A DNA stretch of 64,000 nt from positions 2,356,001-2,420,000 of the forward strand of contig NZ_JAABNS010000001.1 of NCBI RefSeq assembly GCF_009928425.1, in the 5' to 3' direction. A program made the position numbers and the translations under genes. Below the pieces are notes generated by a model, which did not search any database, was not told where the DNA came from, and saw only the letters and a program-made list of their open reading frames with translations. The DNA comes from Pseudarthrobacter sp. ATCC 49987 (lineage in GTDB: Bacteria > Actinomycetota > Actinomycetes > Actinomycetales > Micrococcaceae). Below are positions 7,981-16,793 of the stretch, piece after piece; position 1 is the stretch's first letter, and each line of letters starts with the position of its first letter.

Positions 7981-9138
7981 ATGCCCGAGCTTGCCGCCCA
8001 CGTCCGCGACGTCCCCATCAACCAGATCCGCGAAATCACCGAAGCCGCCTGGGGAACCCCCGGCGCCATCGTCCTGAGTATCGGCGAACCGGGTTTCGCC
8101 GTCCCCCGCCATATCCTTGAGGCCGGGATGGCCTGCCTGGACCGCGACGAGACGAACTACACCCCCAACGCCGGCATCCCGGCCCTCCGCGAGGCATTCG
8201 CAGCCAGGTTCCGGGAACACAACGCGACGCCTGTCGGGGCGGACCGCGTGTACGTCGTCGACGGCGCCCAGCAGGGCCTGCACTTCGCGATGAGCCTGCT
8301 GCTCTCCCCCGGCGACGAAATCCTGATCCCCAATCCTGGCTACCCGACCTTCGCGATGACGGCCAGCCTGCTGCACGCCGTCCCGGTGCAGTACCCGCTG
8401 TATCCGGAGCACGACTTCCAGCCCCGGATCGAGGACATCGAGGAGCTCATCACCCCGCGGACCAGGGTGCTGATCCTCAATTCGCCGTCCAACCCGCTGG
8501 GCGCCGTCCTGGGCGGGGAGCTCACCCGCGGCCTCGTGGCGTTGGCCGTCCGGCACGATCTGTGGATCATCTCCGACGAATGCTACGAGGCGTTCACGTA
8601 TGACGTCCCGCATGTGAGCCCCGCCCGCTTCGACAGCGACGTCCCCGGCGAATCCCGGGTGTTCACGTCGCTGACGCTCTCCAAGACCTACGGCCTGACC
8701 GGACTCCGCATCGGCGCGCTGATCTGCCCGCCTGGCCTGGAGCAGAAGATGAACAACGTGATGGAGGCGATTGTCTCCTGTGTCGCCGCGCCCTCGCAGT
8801 ACGCGGCGCTGGCGGCTCTGACGGGCCCGCAGGACTACGTCAGCCACGCCCACGCACACTACCGGGCCAACCGGGATGCTGCCTCGGCCGTGTTGGAATC
8901 CAAGGGCATCCCCTTTCTGACGGCGCAGGGGGCCTTCTACCTCTGGGCAGACGTGTCCCACGTCAGTGGCGGAGACGTCCGGGGCTGGGTCCGGCGCTTC
9001 CTGGTCGATTCCGGCGTGTCCTTCGCCCCCGGCACCGCGTTCGGTTCGATCGGCGAGGGCTGGATCCGGATCGCGCTCTGCAGCAGCCAGGCCGATCTCG
9101 TGGAAGGCCTCCGCCGACTTCCGGCACGGGTCGGCTAA
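7981..9138 (+). CDS. PLP-dependent aminotransferase class I/II
   Basis: 385 residues, fold type I. Landmarks are NYTPNAGIPALREA, NPGYPTF, NSPSNPLGAV (substrate/cofactor loop), SDECYEAF, and SKTYGLTGLRIG with the PLP-binding Lys at about 235. C-terminal WIRIALC contributes the conserved Arg. It resembles aspartate/aromatic-type aminotransferases or the DapC/ArAT branch; the exact amino donor is not decidable here. The start is taken at 7981 because of the adjacent TAGGAT box; ATG 7972 is in frame but would lie inside that box. It stands alone and is divergent from truB. Confidence 0.88.
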   Translation: MPELAAHVRDVPINQIREITEAAWGTPGAIVLSIGEPGFAVPRHILEAGMACLDRDETNYTPNAGIPALREAFAARFREHNATPVGADRVYVVDGAQQGLHFAMSLLLSPGDEILIPNPGYPTFAMTASLLHAVPVQYPLYPEHDFQPRIEDIEELITPRTRVLILNSPSNPLGAVLGGELTRGLVALAVRHDLWIISDECYEAFTYDVPHVSPARFDSDVPGESRVFTSLTLSKTYGLTGLRIGALICPPGLEQKMNNVMEAIVSCVAAPSQYAALAALTGPQDYVSHAHAHYRANRDAASAVLESKGIPFLTAQGAFYLWADVSHVSGGDVRGWVRRFLVDSGVSFAPGTAFGSIGEGWIRIALCSSQADLVEGLRRLPARVG

Positions 9139-9284
9139 CAGCCCACAGCCCAGTCTCCGGGGCCCTGTCCCCTACCGCCGCGGCGGTGCAACGCCTAACC
9201 TGAGCGCAGCGCAATGAATTTCGCGCGGCGTTCCGGGAGCTGCCGTTCCGGGATTGGTGTTGGAGTTTAGTCAGGGAGGTTCAC

Positions 9285-9485
9285 ATGTGGTGGCAGGACT
9301 TGTTATGGGGCATCTGGAACGGGCTCACTGCGTGGATTGTGCTGATCGTCCATGTCTTCGGACAGTGGAGCGAGTTCCCTTTCTACAACACGGCCCGCGC
9401 CGGCAACTGGTACGACTTCGGCTTCCTGCTGGGGGTGGGCTCGCCCCTCCTGGGTGGCCTGGGCGCCCGGGGCAGACGCCGCTGA
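9285..9485 (+). CDS. Small membrane protein (66 aa)
   Basis: A single short frame with a strong ribosome site (GGGAGG, 6 nt before the ATG). The N-terminal half is a Trp-rich hydrophobic segment (LLWGIWNGLTAWIVLIVHVFG). An aromatic loop (NTARAGNWYDFGFLLGVG) and a basic tail ending GARGRRR follow. Short proteins with an NWYDFGFLLG-like motif are widespread in actinobacteria, but no function is known to me. Confidence 0.75.
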   Translation: MWWQDLLWGIWNGLTAWIVLIVHVFGQWSEFPFYNTARAGNWYDFGFLLGVGSPLLGGLGARGRRR

Positions 9486-9537
9486 GCAGGCGCCCCGCCT
9501 ACTGTGTTTGTCCGCTTATCCGGTTGGCCGGGCGGCC

Positions 9538-9885
9538 TCACAGCATGATCTCTTCCTCCGGTGACAATTGCGCGGCGGGCGCGCGGGTGAAGGACAGCTT
9601 GACGATGAAGTGGGCCTCAGCGCAGTTCTGCGCGATGATGGCCCCTGCCCCGCCGGCCAGCTTCACGCCGAACTGAAGCTCCAGGTGCTCGGCGCCGACT
9701 TCCTTCAGGACCTCGGCCGCCGCGTTGGCCGCCGGCCGGATGGCGGCCAGCGCATCTTCAAGCCGCCGCCCGGCGTCGGTAATTCCCTGCTCGTTCCGCG
9801 AGGGACGCTCGACGCCGAAGCTGTCATCCGCGGCCTCGACCAGGACCGTACCGGAACCAACTTCGTAACGCAGTATTGCGGTCAT
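9538..9885 (-). CDS. CU044_2847 family protein (trypsin-co-occurring domain 1 type)
   Basis: 115 residues. It starts at ATG 9885 after GGAGGAAAG. It has two beta-rich halves flanking a helix: an N-terminal strand ILRYEVGSGTVLVEA, a central helix with RRLEDALAAIRPAANAAAEVL, and a C-terminal sheet ELQFGVKLAGGAGAIIAQ, which matches this small family found next to proteases or repair proteins in actinobacteria. Here it follows a thioredoxin gene on the same strand with a 28-bp gap, so the two may be cotranscribed. The function is unknown. Confidence 0.75.
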   Translation of the reverse strand: MTAILRYEVGSGTVLVEAADDSFGVERPSRNEQGITDAGRRLEDALAAIRPAANAAAEVLKEVGAEHLELQFGVKLAGGAGAIIAQNCAEAHFIVKLSFTRAPAAQLSPEEEIML

Positions 9886-9913
9886 ACTTTCCTCCATCTC
9901 GCCAGTGGGACGG

Positions 9914-10351
9914 TCACGGTTGGCCCGCTGCCAGCGCGCCGTCGAGCCATTGGCGCAGGGCCGCTGCCGGCGGAGCACCCGTCTGGCGGGCGACGACTTT
10001 GCCGTCCCGGATCAGCAGCATGGTCGGAATGGCCTGGATATCGAAGCGCCGCGACAGTCCCGGCGACTTGTCGACGTCGACCTTAACGAGTTTCACCCGG
10101 CCGGCCCGCTCCTGGGCCAGCTTGTCCAGCACAGGGCTGACCATGCGGCAGGGACCACACCACGCGGCCCAGAAGTCGATCAGCGCCGGCGTCGAGGACT
10201 GCTCGGCGATAACTCCGAAGTCCGCGTCCCCGGCGTCGACGATCCAGGGCAGGTCCTTCCGGCAGTTGCCGCAGCGCGGATGGCCGGCGGCCGCCGCCGG
10301 AATCCGGTTGGTCTTCCCGCAGTGGGGACACGCGATCAGGCTGGAGCCCAC
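9914..10351 (-). CDS. trxC: Thioredoxin with N-terminal zinc motif (TrxC/Trx2 type)
   Basis: A cytosolic disulfide reductase of 145 residues. Cys8/Cys11 (CPHCGK) and Cys27/Cys30 (CGNC) form the four-Cys zinc site that marks thioredoxin-2. The redox centre WCGPC has Cys65 and Cys68, and IPTMLL carries the cis-Pro. The GTG start at 10351 follows GGGAAGG at good spacing; an earlier start would add a Pro/Arg-rich leader without support. TrxC-type thioredoxins are usually stress-inducible, but no oxidative-stress operator is visible. Confidence 0.9.
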   Translation of the reverse strand: MGSSLIACPHCGKTNRIPAAAAGHPRCGNCRKDLPWIVDAGDADFGVIAEQSSTPALIDFWAAWCGPCRMVSPVLDKLAQERAGRVKLVKVDVDKSPGLSRRFDIQAIPTMLLIRDGKVVARQTGAPPAAALRQWLDGALAAGQP

Positions 10352-10453
10352 GGACCGCCGCCTTCCCGAGTCCCCGCAGTCATGGTTCCATGGGACGCCA
10401 CCGCGCGGAGCGGGCATAGAGTCCAAAGTCCCCCGGACTCGCGGGACGCGATC

Positions 10454-10939
10454 TCAGTACTCGATGCGGTCGGGGTTGTCGCGCCAGGCCCGGAAGGGAA
10501 CGTCCGACGCCGGGACGGCCGTGTGGCGGACCGGCATGAGGTCCGGCCGGGTTCCGTCGAAGTATTCGTAGAAGAGCGCGTCGTCGAAGCCGGCGGCAGC
10601 CGCGGCGTGACGGTCCGCGGCGAAGTAGACCCGGTCCACCCGGGCCCACAGGGCAGCGGCGAGGCAGAGGGGGCACGGTTCGCAGCTGGCATAGAGCACG
10701 GCACCGCTGAGATCGAAGTTGCTGGATGCGGCGGCGGCCGTGCGGATGGCCACCACTTCGGCGTGGGCTGTGGGGTCGTTGTCCCGTGTGACGCGGTTGA
10801 CGCCCTCATGGATCCGCCCGTCGGCTGTCACCACCAGCGCTCCGAACGGTCCGCCGCACGCGGCCACACTCGCGGCGGCGAGCCGGATTGCCCGGTCCAG
10901 GAAGCGGTTGACATCGGGGGCGGAGGGTGGCGTGAGCAT
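10454..10939 (-). CDS. Nucleoside/guanine deaminase family protein
   Basis: 161 residues, a zinc hydrolase of the cytidine-deaminase superfamily. HAE (His59, Glu61) and PCxxC (Cys89, Cys92 in CEPCPLC) form the zinc and proton-shuttle site. The order and the C-terminal FYEYFDGTRPDL region resemble bacterial guanine deaminases more than tRNA adenosine deaminase TadA, which lacks such a tail. The ATG at 10939 lies 6 nt after a TATGAT box, so the message is probably leaderless. Confidence 0.85.
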   Translation of the reverse strand: MLTPPSAPDVNRFLDRAIRLAAASVAACGGPFGALVVTADGRIHEGVNRVTRDNDPTAHAEVVAIRTAAAASSNFDLSGAVLYASCEPCPLCLAAALWARVDRVYFAADRHAAAAAGFDDALFYEYFDGTRPDLMPVRHTAVPASDVPFRAWRDNPDRIEY

Positions 10940-10945
10940 GGTCCG

Positions 10946-10951
10946 ATCATA
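10946..10951 (-). promoter_or_regulatory. -10 box for a probably leaderless deaminase transcript
   Basis: On the minus strand TATGAT is followed after 6 nt by the ATG at 10939. No ribosome site is present. Confidence 0.6.
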
Positions 10952-11022
10952 GCCAGCAACGGCGTCCGTTGCGGAAGATCCGGCCCTGCCGCGAAGCCAT
11001 CGACTTTGCGCCTCCCAGGGCC

Positions 11023-11028
11023 TACTAT
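11023..11028 (+). promoter_or_regulatory. Possible -10 box for the ScyD/ScyE-like gene
   Basis: TACTAT about 110 nt before the start; the intervening leader holds the GGTCTCA triplet repeat. Confidence 0.35.
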
Positions 11029-11072
11029 CCGATTGAGGGAGCCGCCGTGACTAGTCCGGCGGCCGCTGCACC

Positions 11073-11099
11073 GGTCTCAACGGTCTCATTGGTCTCAAC
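11073..11099 (+). repeat. Three 9-bp tandem GGTCTCA repeats in the leader
   Basis: GGTCTCA begins at 11073, 11082 and 11091, an exact 9-bp period. It lies between the putative -10 and the start of the secreted protein. It could be a multi-site operator or simply a short tandem expansion. Confidence 0.6.
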
Positions 11100-11136
11100 A
11101 CAGTGGATATTTCATCATTCGCCACGGGAGCCAACT

Positions 11137-12288
11137 ATGAGAAAGAGTTTGTCATTGCTAGCCACGGCCGCAACCGCAGCCGTGCTCCTCACCAGCGGGA
11201 CAGCCGCCGGCGCGGCCCCCGGCGGGAACGGCCGCGGGAACGCCGGAGAGGCAGCGCCCGTGGTGCTCACCGGCAGGCTGGTGGGGCCGCTTCATGTCAG
11301 CGCCGGGCGCCACGGCTCCGTGACGGTGAGCGAGTCCTTCGCCGGCAGGCTGACGCGGGTCGACTCGGCGGGGAACCAGAAAGTCCTCTACGAAACTCCT
11401 GACTGGAACGTTGCGGGCAACGCCCAGCGGAACGGGAAGACCTACGTCCTGGAGAGCCAGGGCGCAGGACCCGACCCGGCTGAGCTGGCCGGCCACGTCC
11501 GGATCATCGACGAAGACGGGCACCAGCGGACGCTTGGCGACTTCGCCGCCCTGGAGACGGAGGACAATGCCGACGGCACAACCCGGTACGGCTTCCGTGA
11601 CCTGCCGGACGGCTGCGCAGCGCAGCTGCCAGCCAACATGCCCGCCAGCTACAAGGGTGAAGTGGATTCGCATCCGTACGCAATCGCCGTCACCGAAAGG
11701 ACCTTCTACGTCGCCGACGCCGGGGCCAACAGCGTGGTGTCGGTTGATGCCCGGAGCGGCAAGACCGAGACCGTCGCTGTGCTGCCGCCGCGGCCCTACA
11801 AGATCACCCCGGAGGCCGCGGCCTCCAACGGCCTGCCCGACTGCGTCGTGGGAACAACCTACGACTTCGAAGCGGTGCCGACCGACGTCGCCGTCGGCCC
11901 CGATGGCTGGCTGTACGTGACCTCGCTTCCGGGCGGTCCGGAAGATCCGGCACTGGGCCCGCGCGGGGCGATCTTCAAGGTGAACCCGGACGACGCCGAG
12001 GTGAAGCTCGTGGCGGAAGACATCATGTCGCCCACGGGACTCGTCCTGGACGACAACGGTGACATGTACGTTGCCTCGCTGTTCGGCGAGGGCGTCCTCA
12101 GGATCGACCCGGACTCGGGCGAACAGACAGTGGTGCTCGCGGCCGGCTTCACCGCCGACGTCGACCTCCGCGGACACATCCTCTATGCCACGGTCAAAGC
12201 CCTGCCCGGCCCCGGAGGCCCACCCGACGGCCAGGTCATGTACCTGGATCTGGAGTCCGGGCGGCACGATGCCTCGGTGAAGTCCTGA
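11137..12288 (+). CDS. Secreted ScyD/ScyE family beta-propeller-like protein
   Basis: 383 residues. It starts at ATG 11137, 7 nt after GGGAG. A Sec signal peptide (basic start, hydrophobic ALLAT...AAVLLTSG, then AxA near residue 25-27) is followed by a mature protein with repeated beta-strand blocks of the SMP-30/NHL propeller kind (VDSHPYAIAVT, FYVADAGANSVVSVD, PTDVAVGPDGWLYV, PTGLVLDDNGDMYVASL). The family is named for proteins of the cyanobacterial scytonemin locus, but actinobacterial members are widespread and their role is unknown. No lipobox or wall anchor is seen. Confidence 0.82.
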   Translation: MRKSLSLLATAATAAVLLTSGTAAGAAPGGNGRGNAGEAAPVVLTGRLVGPLHVSAGRHGSVTVSESFAGRLTRVDSAGNQKVLYETPDWNVAGNAQRNGKTYVLESQGAGPDPAELAGHVRIIDEDGHQRTLGDFAALETEDNADGTTRYGFRDLPDGCAAQLPANMPASYKGEVDSHPYAIAVTERTFYVADAGANSVVSVDARSGKTETVAVLPPRPYKITPEAAASNGLPDCVVGTTYDFEAVPTDVAVGPDGWLYVTSLPGGPEDPALGPRGAIFKVNPDDAEVKLVAEDIMSPTGLVLDDNGDMYVASLFGEGVLRIDPDSGEQTVVLAAGFTADVDLRGHILYATVKALPGPGGPPDGQVMYLDLESGRHDASVKS

Positions 12289-12310
12289 CGCAAGGGCGCG
12301 CGGCTAAACA

Positions 12311-12347
12311 GGAATGGCCGGTCCCCCACCGGGGCCGGCCATTTCCT
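12311..12347. terminator. Bidirectional hairpin between ScyD-like gene and rbfA
   Basis: An 11-bp stem (GGAATGGCCGG pairing with CCGGCCATTTCC, one bulged T) separates two convergent genes. No long T tract is present, as is common for actinobacterial terminators. Confidence 0.75.
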
Positions 12348-12384
12348 TGCAGTCCTGCAGTGGTGCAGGACAAATGTTGCTGGA

Positions 12385-12894
12385 CTACTTGTTGGTGTCC
12401 TCGTCGACGTCGTCTTCGTCGATGAGGTCCAGGTCCTCTTCGTCGAAGTCGTCCTCGTCGAGCTCCACGTCCTGCGGAGTGTCGCTCTTGTAGGGGTCGG
12501 CGTCGCCTGCGTGCTTTGCGCTGGCGGCGAGTGCGGCCACCTCGGCGTCACGCTTCTTCGCGGCCCGGAGCAGTTCCTCCAGGTTGGAGGCGTTCACCGG
12601 GATCTGGTCGGCGACGAACTCGAGGGTCGGGGTCAGCCGGACGGTGATGTTCCGGCCGACTTCCTGCCGCAGCACGCCCTTGGCTTTCTCAAGCCCCTTG
12701 GCAGCCTCGGCCTGGACCAACTGGTCACCGAACACGGTGTAGTAAACCGTGGCGTGCTGCAGATCATTGGTCACACGCGCATCGGTAACGGTGACGCCCT
12801 CAAGCCGGGGATCCTTGACCCTACGGCCCAGGGCCTCAGCAACAACAACCTTAATCCGCTGCGCCAACTTGGCAGCCCGTGCGGGATCAGCCAT
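12385..12894 (-). CDS. rbfA: 30S ribosome-binding factor A
   Basis: 169 residues. It assists late 30S maturation by binding near the 5' helix of 16S rRNA. The KH-like fold is recognisable (RVKDPRLEGVTVTDARVTND, ATVYYTVFG, RLTPTLEFVAD). The ATG at 12894 follows AGGAG. The C-terminal 40 residues form a highly acidic tail (DVELDEDDFDEEDLDLIDED and beyond) beyond the core domain, which most bacteria lack. It is downstream of infB, separated by a structured 250-bp gap. Confidence 0.94.
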   Translation of the reverse strand: MADPARAAKLAQRIKVVVAEALGRRVKDPRLEGVTVTDARVTNDLQHATVYYTVFGDQLVQAEAAKGLEKAKGVLRQEVGRNITVRLTPTLEFVADQIPVNASNLEELLRAAKKRDAEVAALAASAKHAGDADPYKSDTPQDVELDEDDFDEEDLDLIDEDDVDEDTNK

Positions 12895-12995
12895 TTCCAC
12901 TCCTAAAAATTTGGATGTACGACGGCGCCGGGGCAACTTGCGTACACACGTTGGGTTTATTGCCACGCGCCTAAGGCGAGTCTACGACGGACTCC

Positions 12996-13113
12996 CGTTG
13001 GATTCTTTCCGTCGGCCTGGGAGTGGCATCGGGCCTGTCGGAGCCGGGCGGTTTGCGATCGAAGATCGAAAACCGCCCGGCGAAGGGGCGGGGCCGCCGG
13101 AAAGAATCCAACG
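12996..13113. repeat. Nested inverted repeats between infB and rbfA
   Basis: Outer arms at 12996-13015 and 13094-13113 are 20 bp long and match at 19 positions. Inside them a second hairpin at 13043-13081 has an 18-bp stem with one mismatch and a GAA loop. The inner hairpin is probably the infB terminator. The outer arms make the whole block a long foldable unit that could equally be a degenerate miniature element. Confidence 0.75.
13043..13081 (-). terminator. Strong hairpin downstream of infB
   Basis: GCCGGGCGGTTT pairs perfectly with AAACCGCCCGGC, extended to 18 bp with one mismatch around a GAA loop. It lies 64 bp after the infB stop. No U tract follows on the minus strand, so termination versus processing is uncertain. 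Confidence 0.6.
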
Positions 13114-13144
13114 GCCCCGCACCTTTCATACACCGGACTTCAGA

Positions 13145-16036
13145 CTAGACGCGCGGCTTCTCGCGCATCTCGAAGGTCTCGATGATGTCACCTTCGGTGA
13201 TGTCGTTGAACGAGCCAAGACCGATACCACATTCGAAGTCCGTGCGGACCTCGGTGGCGTCGTCCTTGAAGCGCTTGAGCGTCTCAACGGTGAGGTTGTC
13301 ACCGATGATCTTGCCGTCGCGGGTGACACGGGCCTTGGCGTTGCGTCGGATAACACCCGAGCGGACGATCGAGCCTGCAATGTTGCCGAACTTGGAGGAA
13401 CGGAACACTTCGCGGACCTCGGCGGTGCCAAGCTGGACCTCTTCGTACTCCGGCTTGAGCATGCCCTTGAGGGCTGCCTCAATGTCATCAATTGCTGCGT
13501 AGATGACGGAGTAGAAGCGCATGTCCACGCCTTCGCGGTCTGCCAGTTCGGCAACCCGCTCGGCGGGCTTGACGTTGAAGCCGATGATGACGGCGCTGTC
13601 GACCGTTGCCAGGTTGACGTCGTTCTGCGTGATCGCACCGACACCGCGGTGGATAACGCGGAGCTGGACACCCTCGCCGACGTCGATCTTGAGCAGCGCG
13701 TCTTCGAGGGCTTCCACGGCACCGGACACGTCACCCTTGAGGATGAGGTTGAGGGTGTCGATCTTGCCATCGGCGACGGCCTGGTCGAAGTCTTCCAGGC
13801 TGATGCGCTTGCGGCGCTTGGCCAGGGCGGCGTTGCGGTCCGCAGCTTCACGCTTCTCGGCGATCTGGCGGGCGGTGCGCTCGTCAGCGGTCACGAAGAA
13901 GGTGTCGCCGGCGCGCGGGACGTTGGACAGACCCAGTACCTGCACGGGGCGGGACGGGCCTGCCTCGGTCAGTGCACTGCCGTCGTCGTCGAACATCGCA
14001 CGGACGCGGCCGTGGGCCGTGCCTGCCACGATGGTGTCGCCGACGTGCAGGGTGCCGGACTGAACCAGGACGGTAGCAACCGCGCCGCGGCCCTTGTCCA
14101 GGTTGGCTTCAATCGCGATACCGCGGGCGTCCTTGTTCGGGTTGGCGCGCATGTCCAGGGCTGCGTCTGCGGTGAGCAGGACAGCCTCGAGCAGCTCGTC
14201 GATGTTCAGGTTCTGGCGGGCAGAGACCTCCACGAACATGGTGTCGCCACCGTACTCTTCCGGAACCAGTCCGTACTCGGTCAGCTGGCCGCGGACCTTT
14301 TCCGGGTTGGCGCCTTCCTTGTCGATCTTGTTCACGGCCACGACGATCGGCACGTTGGCCGCCTGCGCGTGGTTGAGGGCTTCAATGGTCTGCGGCATCA
14401 CGCCGTCGTCCGCTGCCACCACGAGGATGGCAATGTCGGTGACCTTCGCACCACGGGCACGCATGGCGGTGAACGCCTCGTGGCCCGGAGTGTCGATGAA
14501 GGTGATCTTGCGGTCGGTACCTTCGTGGGCATGCGTGACCTGGTAGGCACCAATGTGTTGCGTGATGCCGCCGTGCTCGCCGGCCATAACGTCGGACTTG
14601 CGGATGGCATCGAGCAGTCGGGTCTTACCGTGGTCAACGTGACCCATGACGGTCACAACCGGAGGACGGGCCTCAAGTTCCTCGTCGCCTTCGGCTTCCA
14701 GCTCGGCATCGAAGTCGATGTCGAAACCGGAGAGCAACTCGCGCTCCTCATCTTCCGGGGACACGACCTGGAGCTTGTAGCCAAGCTCCTCGCCCAGCAG
14801 GGCGAAGGTCTCTTCATCCAGCGACTGCGTGGCGGTAGCCATTTCGCCGAGGTGGAAGAGGACGGTCACCAGTGCTGCGGGGTTCGCCTCGATCTTGTCG
14901 GCGAAGTCCGTGATGGACGAGCCACGGCGAAGCCGGACTACGGTGTTGCCGTCGCCGCGGGGCACACTGACGCCGCCCAGCGACGGGGCACTCATCTGCT
15001 CGAGTTCCTGGCGTTTGGCACGCTTCGACTTGCGCTGCTTGCCACGGCCTGCGCCGCCCTTACCGAAAGCACCCTGGGTGCCACCGCGACCGCGGCCACC
15101 CTTGCCGAAGCCGCCGCCGGCCGGAGCGCCGCCACCGGCACCGGGAGCACCGGTACCTGGAGCGCCACCCGGACGGCCCGGACCGCGGGCCCCGCCGCCG
15201 GGACGTCCTGCACCAGCGGGTGCGGGACGTTCGGTGCGGTTAGGCATCATGCCGGGAGTCGGACGGTTTCCGCCGGCCCCTGCCGGACGGCCAGCGCCTG
15301 CTGCGCCGGCCGGACGCGGAGCACCCGGGCGTGCGCCCGGAGCGCCGCCGGTGCGGGGAGCACCGGGACGGGGGCCACCAGCGCCTGCTGCGGGACGCGG
15401 GCCGCCGGGGCGTTCGCCCTCGGTGCGGCTTCCGCCCGGACGCGGCATGCCCTGGGAAGGAGCGAACGGGTTGTTACCCGGACGCGAGGGACGTTCGTTG
15501 TCGCCGCCGCGGCCCCGGGGCATGCCCTGGGAGGTGGCGAACGGGTTGTTGCCGGGGCGGGGACCGCCCGGGCGGGGTGCCGAGCCACCCTGGCGTGCCG
15601 GAGCAGCCGGGGTTTCAGCCTTGGGTGCCGGACGTGCGCCGGGCTTGACGCCCGTCGACGGTGCTGCCGGGGCCTGAGCCGCGGGAGCTGCCGGAGCGGC
15701 GGGGGCCGCAGGGGCGGCACTCGGTGCCGGAGCAGCCGCTGCCGGAGCCGGAGCTTCAGTCTTGGTTTCCGCAACCTTGGGGGCAGCCGGAGCCGGCGCA
15801 GGCGCCGGACGGTTTGCCGAGGGGCTGGCGGGTGCCTTGGGGGCGGACGCGGGCGCTTCGGACTTCGAAGCTGCTGCTGCGTCGGGGAAGGCGTTGCGGA
15901 GTTTCCTCACAACGGGGGCCTCAATGGTGGAAGAGGCAGAGCGAACGAATTCGCCCAGTTCCTGCAGTTTGGTTACTGCATCTTTGGAAGTAATACCGAG
16001 CTCTTTAGCGAGCTCATGTACGCGGACCTTGGCCAC
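13145..16036 (-). CDS. infB: Translation initiation factor IF-2
   Basis: 963 residues; a GTPase that places initiator tRNA on the 30S subunit and promotes subunit joining. The IF2_N domain ([18 protein letters not shown]) opens the protein. A long Ala/Pro/Gly/Arg-rich linker follows (about residues 60-340), in which NNPFA-SQGMPR occurs twice. The G domain has G1 GHVDHGKT near 464-471, G3 DTPGHEAF and G4 NKID. Domains II-IV follow and end in EMREKPRV. The ATG at 16036 is the only sensible start. Its operon neighbours are ylxR/nusA/rimP upstream and rbfA downstream. Confidence 0.97.
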   Translation of the reverse strand: MAKVRVHELAKELGITSKDAVTKLQELGEFVRSASSTIEAPVVRKLRNAFPDAAAASKSEAPASAPKAPASPSANRPAPAPAPAAPKVAETKTEAPAPAAAAPAPSAAPAAPAAPAAPAAQAPAAPSTGVKPGARPAPKAETPAAPARQGGSAPRPGGPRPGNNPFATSQGMPRGRGGDNERPSRPGNNPFAPSQGMPRPGGSRTEGERPGGPRPAAGAGGPRPGAPRTGGAPGARPGAPRPAGAAGAGRPAGAGGNRPTPGMMPNRTERPAPAGAGRPGGGARGPGRPGGAPGTGAPGAGGGAPAGGGFGKGGRGRGGTQGAFGKGGAGRGKQRKSKRAKRQELEQMSAPSLGGVSVPRGDGNTVVRLRRGSSITDFADKIEANPAALVTVLFHLGEMATATQSLDEETFALLGEELGYKLQVVSPEDEERELLSGFDIDFDAELEAEGDEELEARPPVVTVMGHVDHGKTRLLDAIRKSDVMAGEHGGITQHIGAYQVTHAHEGTDRKITFIDTPGHEAFTAMRARGAKVTDIAILVVAADDGVMPQTIEALNHAQAANVPIVVAVNKIDKEGANPEKVRGQLTEYGLVPEEYGGDTMFVEVSARQNLNIDELLEAVLLTADAALDMRANPNKDARGIAIEANLDKGRGAVATVLVQSGTLHVGDTIVAGTAHGRVRAMFDDDGSALTEAGPSRPVQVLGLSNVPRAGDTFFVTADERTARQIAEKREAADRNAALAKRRKRISLEDFDQAVADGKIDTLNLILKGDVSGAVEALEDALLKIDVGEGVQLRVIHRGVGAITQNDVNLATVDSAVIIGFNVKPAERVAELADREGVDMRFYSVIYAAIDDIEAALKGMLKPEYEEVQLGTAEVREVFRSSKFGNIAGSIVRSGVIRRNAKARVTRDGKIIGDNLTVETLKRFKDDATEVRTDFECGIGLGSFNDITEGDIIETFEMREKPRV

Positions 16037-16188
16037 ATTTCTCCTGTCTCGGTCCGCACCGAGCCAGGCACGAACCGTCTACTTCTTACTGCGGACCTCC
16101 GCCGCGAGTGCAGCTGAAAGGTCCATTGCAGAGCGCAACAAAGTTGTCATCGTTGCGCACTCATCGCTGGGAACTCATCGGGTTTCCA

Positions 16189-16530
16189 TCAGTTTTCTGA
16201 CCCGCTTTCAGGTTGGACGGTTGTTGCTGCGGCCACCGGGGTGTCCACGGCTTGCGTGCCCGCCATGATCCGGCGTTCGACGTCGGCGGTTCCGGCAGCG
16301 CCGTTGAGGGCGCGTCCGAACGCTCGACGTTTGACCGCCAGTGCCAGGCACTTTTCGCTGGGGTGCAGCCATGCACCCCTGCCAGCCATCCGGCGTCGTT
16401 CATCGACTACGACAGCGGATGAACCGCTGCTGTCGGCGACGAGCCGGAGTAGCTCCGACCGCGTGCCCTTTTTCCGGCATCCGATGCAGGTACGTTGCGG
16501 CTGATTCCCGAGGTGTTGCACGTGTGCCAC
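16189..16530 (-). CDS. ylxR: YlxR family RNA-binding/regulatory protein
   Basis: 113 residues. The signature RTCIGCRKKGTRSELLRLV and GRGAWLHPSEKCLALAVKRRAFGRAL identify the DUF448/YlxR fold, proposed to bind RNA and to affect RNase P or act as a nucleoid-associated regulator. The GTG start at 16530 has AGGAAG about 11 nt upstream. It lies in its conserved position between nusA and infB. The C-terminal 25 residues are a non-conserved Thr/Val/Ala tail. Confidence 0.9.
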   Translation of the reverse strand: MAHVQHLGNQPQRTCIGCRKKGTRSELLRLVADSSGSSAVVVDERRRMAGRGAWLHPSEKCLALAVKRRAFGRALNGAAGTADVERRIMAGTQAVDTPVAAATTVQPESGSEN

Positions 16531-16735
16531 TTACGAGTTTCTTCCTGCCAGTACATATCTGCCGGCCCTGGCGTCCTGAGCCTGCCTGGCCAAGGGGTTG
16601 TCACCAACACCTTCGCCGGACGCAATCCCGGACGCGCAAGGACACGCGGACACCGGCCGTTAGGCGCGGTCATGTCTATTCTAGCCCCTCGAGCGGCCGG
16701 ACCCCGAACTTACGGGGCCCGGGACGCTGGCAGGC

Positions 16736-16760
16736 GGGCCGGAAGTCCGGCCCTTTTGTT
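16736..16760 (+). terminator. Hairpin plus T tract, oriented opposite to the operon
   Basis: GGGCCGGA pairs with TCCGGCCC around AG and is followed by TTTTGTT on the plus strand. This is a textbook intrinsic terminator for plus-strand (antisense) transcription, lying between nusA and ylxR. On the minus strand the hairpin is preceded by AAAA and may terminate weakly. Confidence 0.6.
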
Positions 16761-16793
16761 GTGACCCCTTTGCCGGGGCCGCCACGGTGGGGC

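Noticed and set aside
12749..16117. A 1122-codon plus-strand open frame across infB and rbfA
   Set aside because: It is antisense to two certain genes. It is an artefact of high-GC third positions; no recognisable domain and no sensible start.
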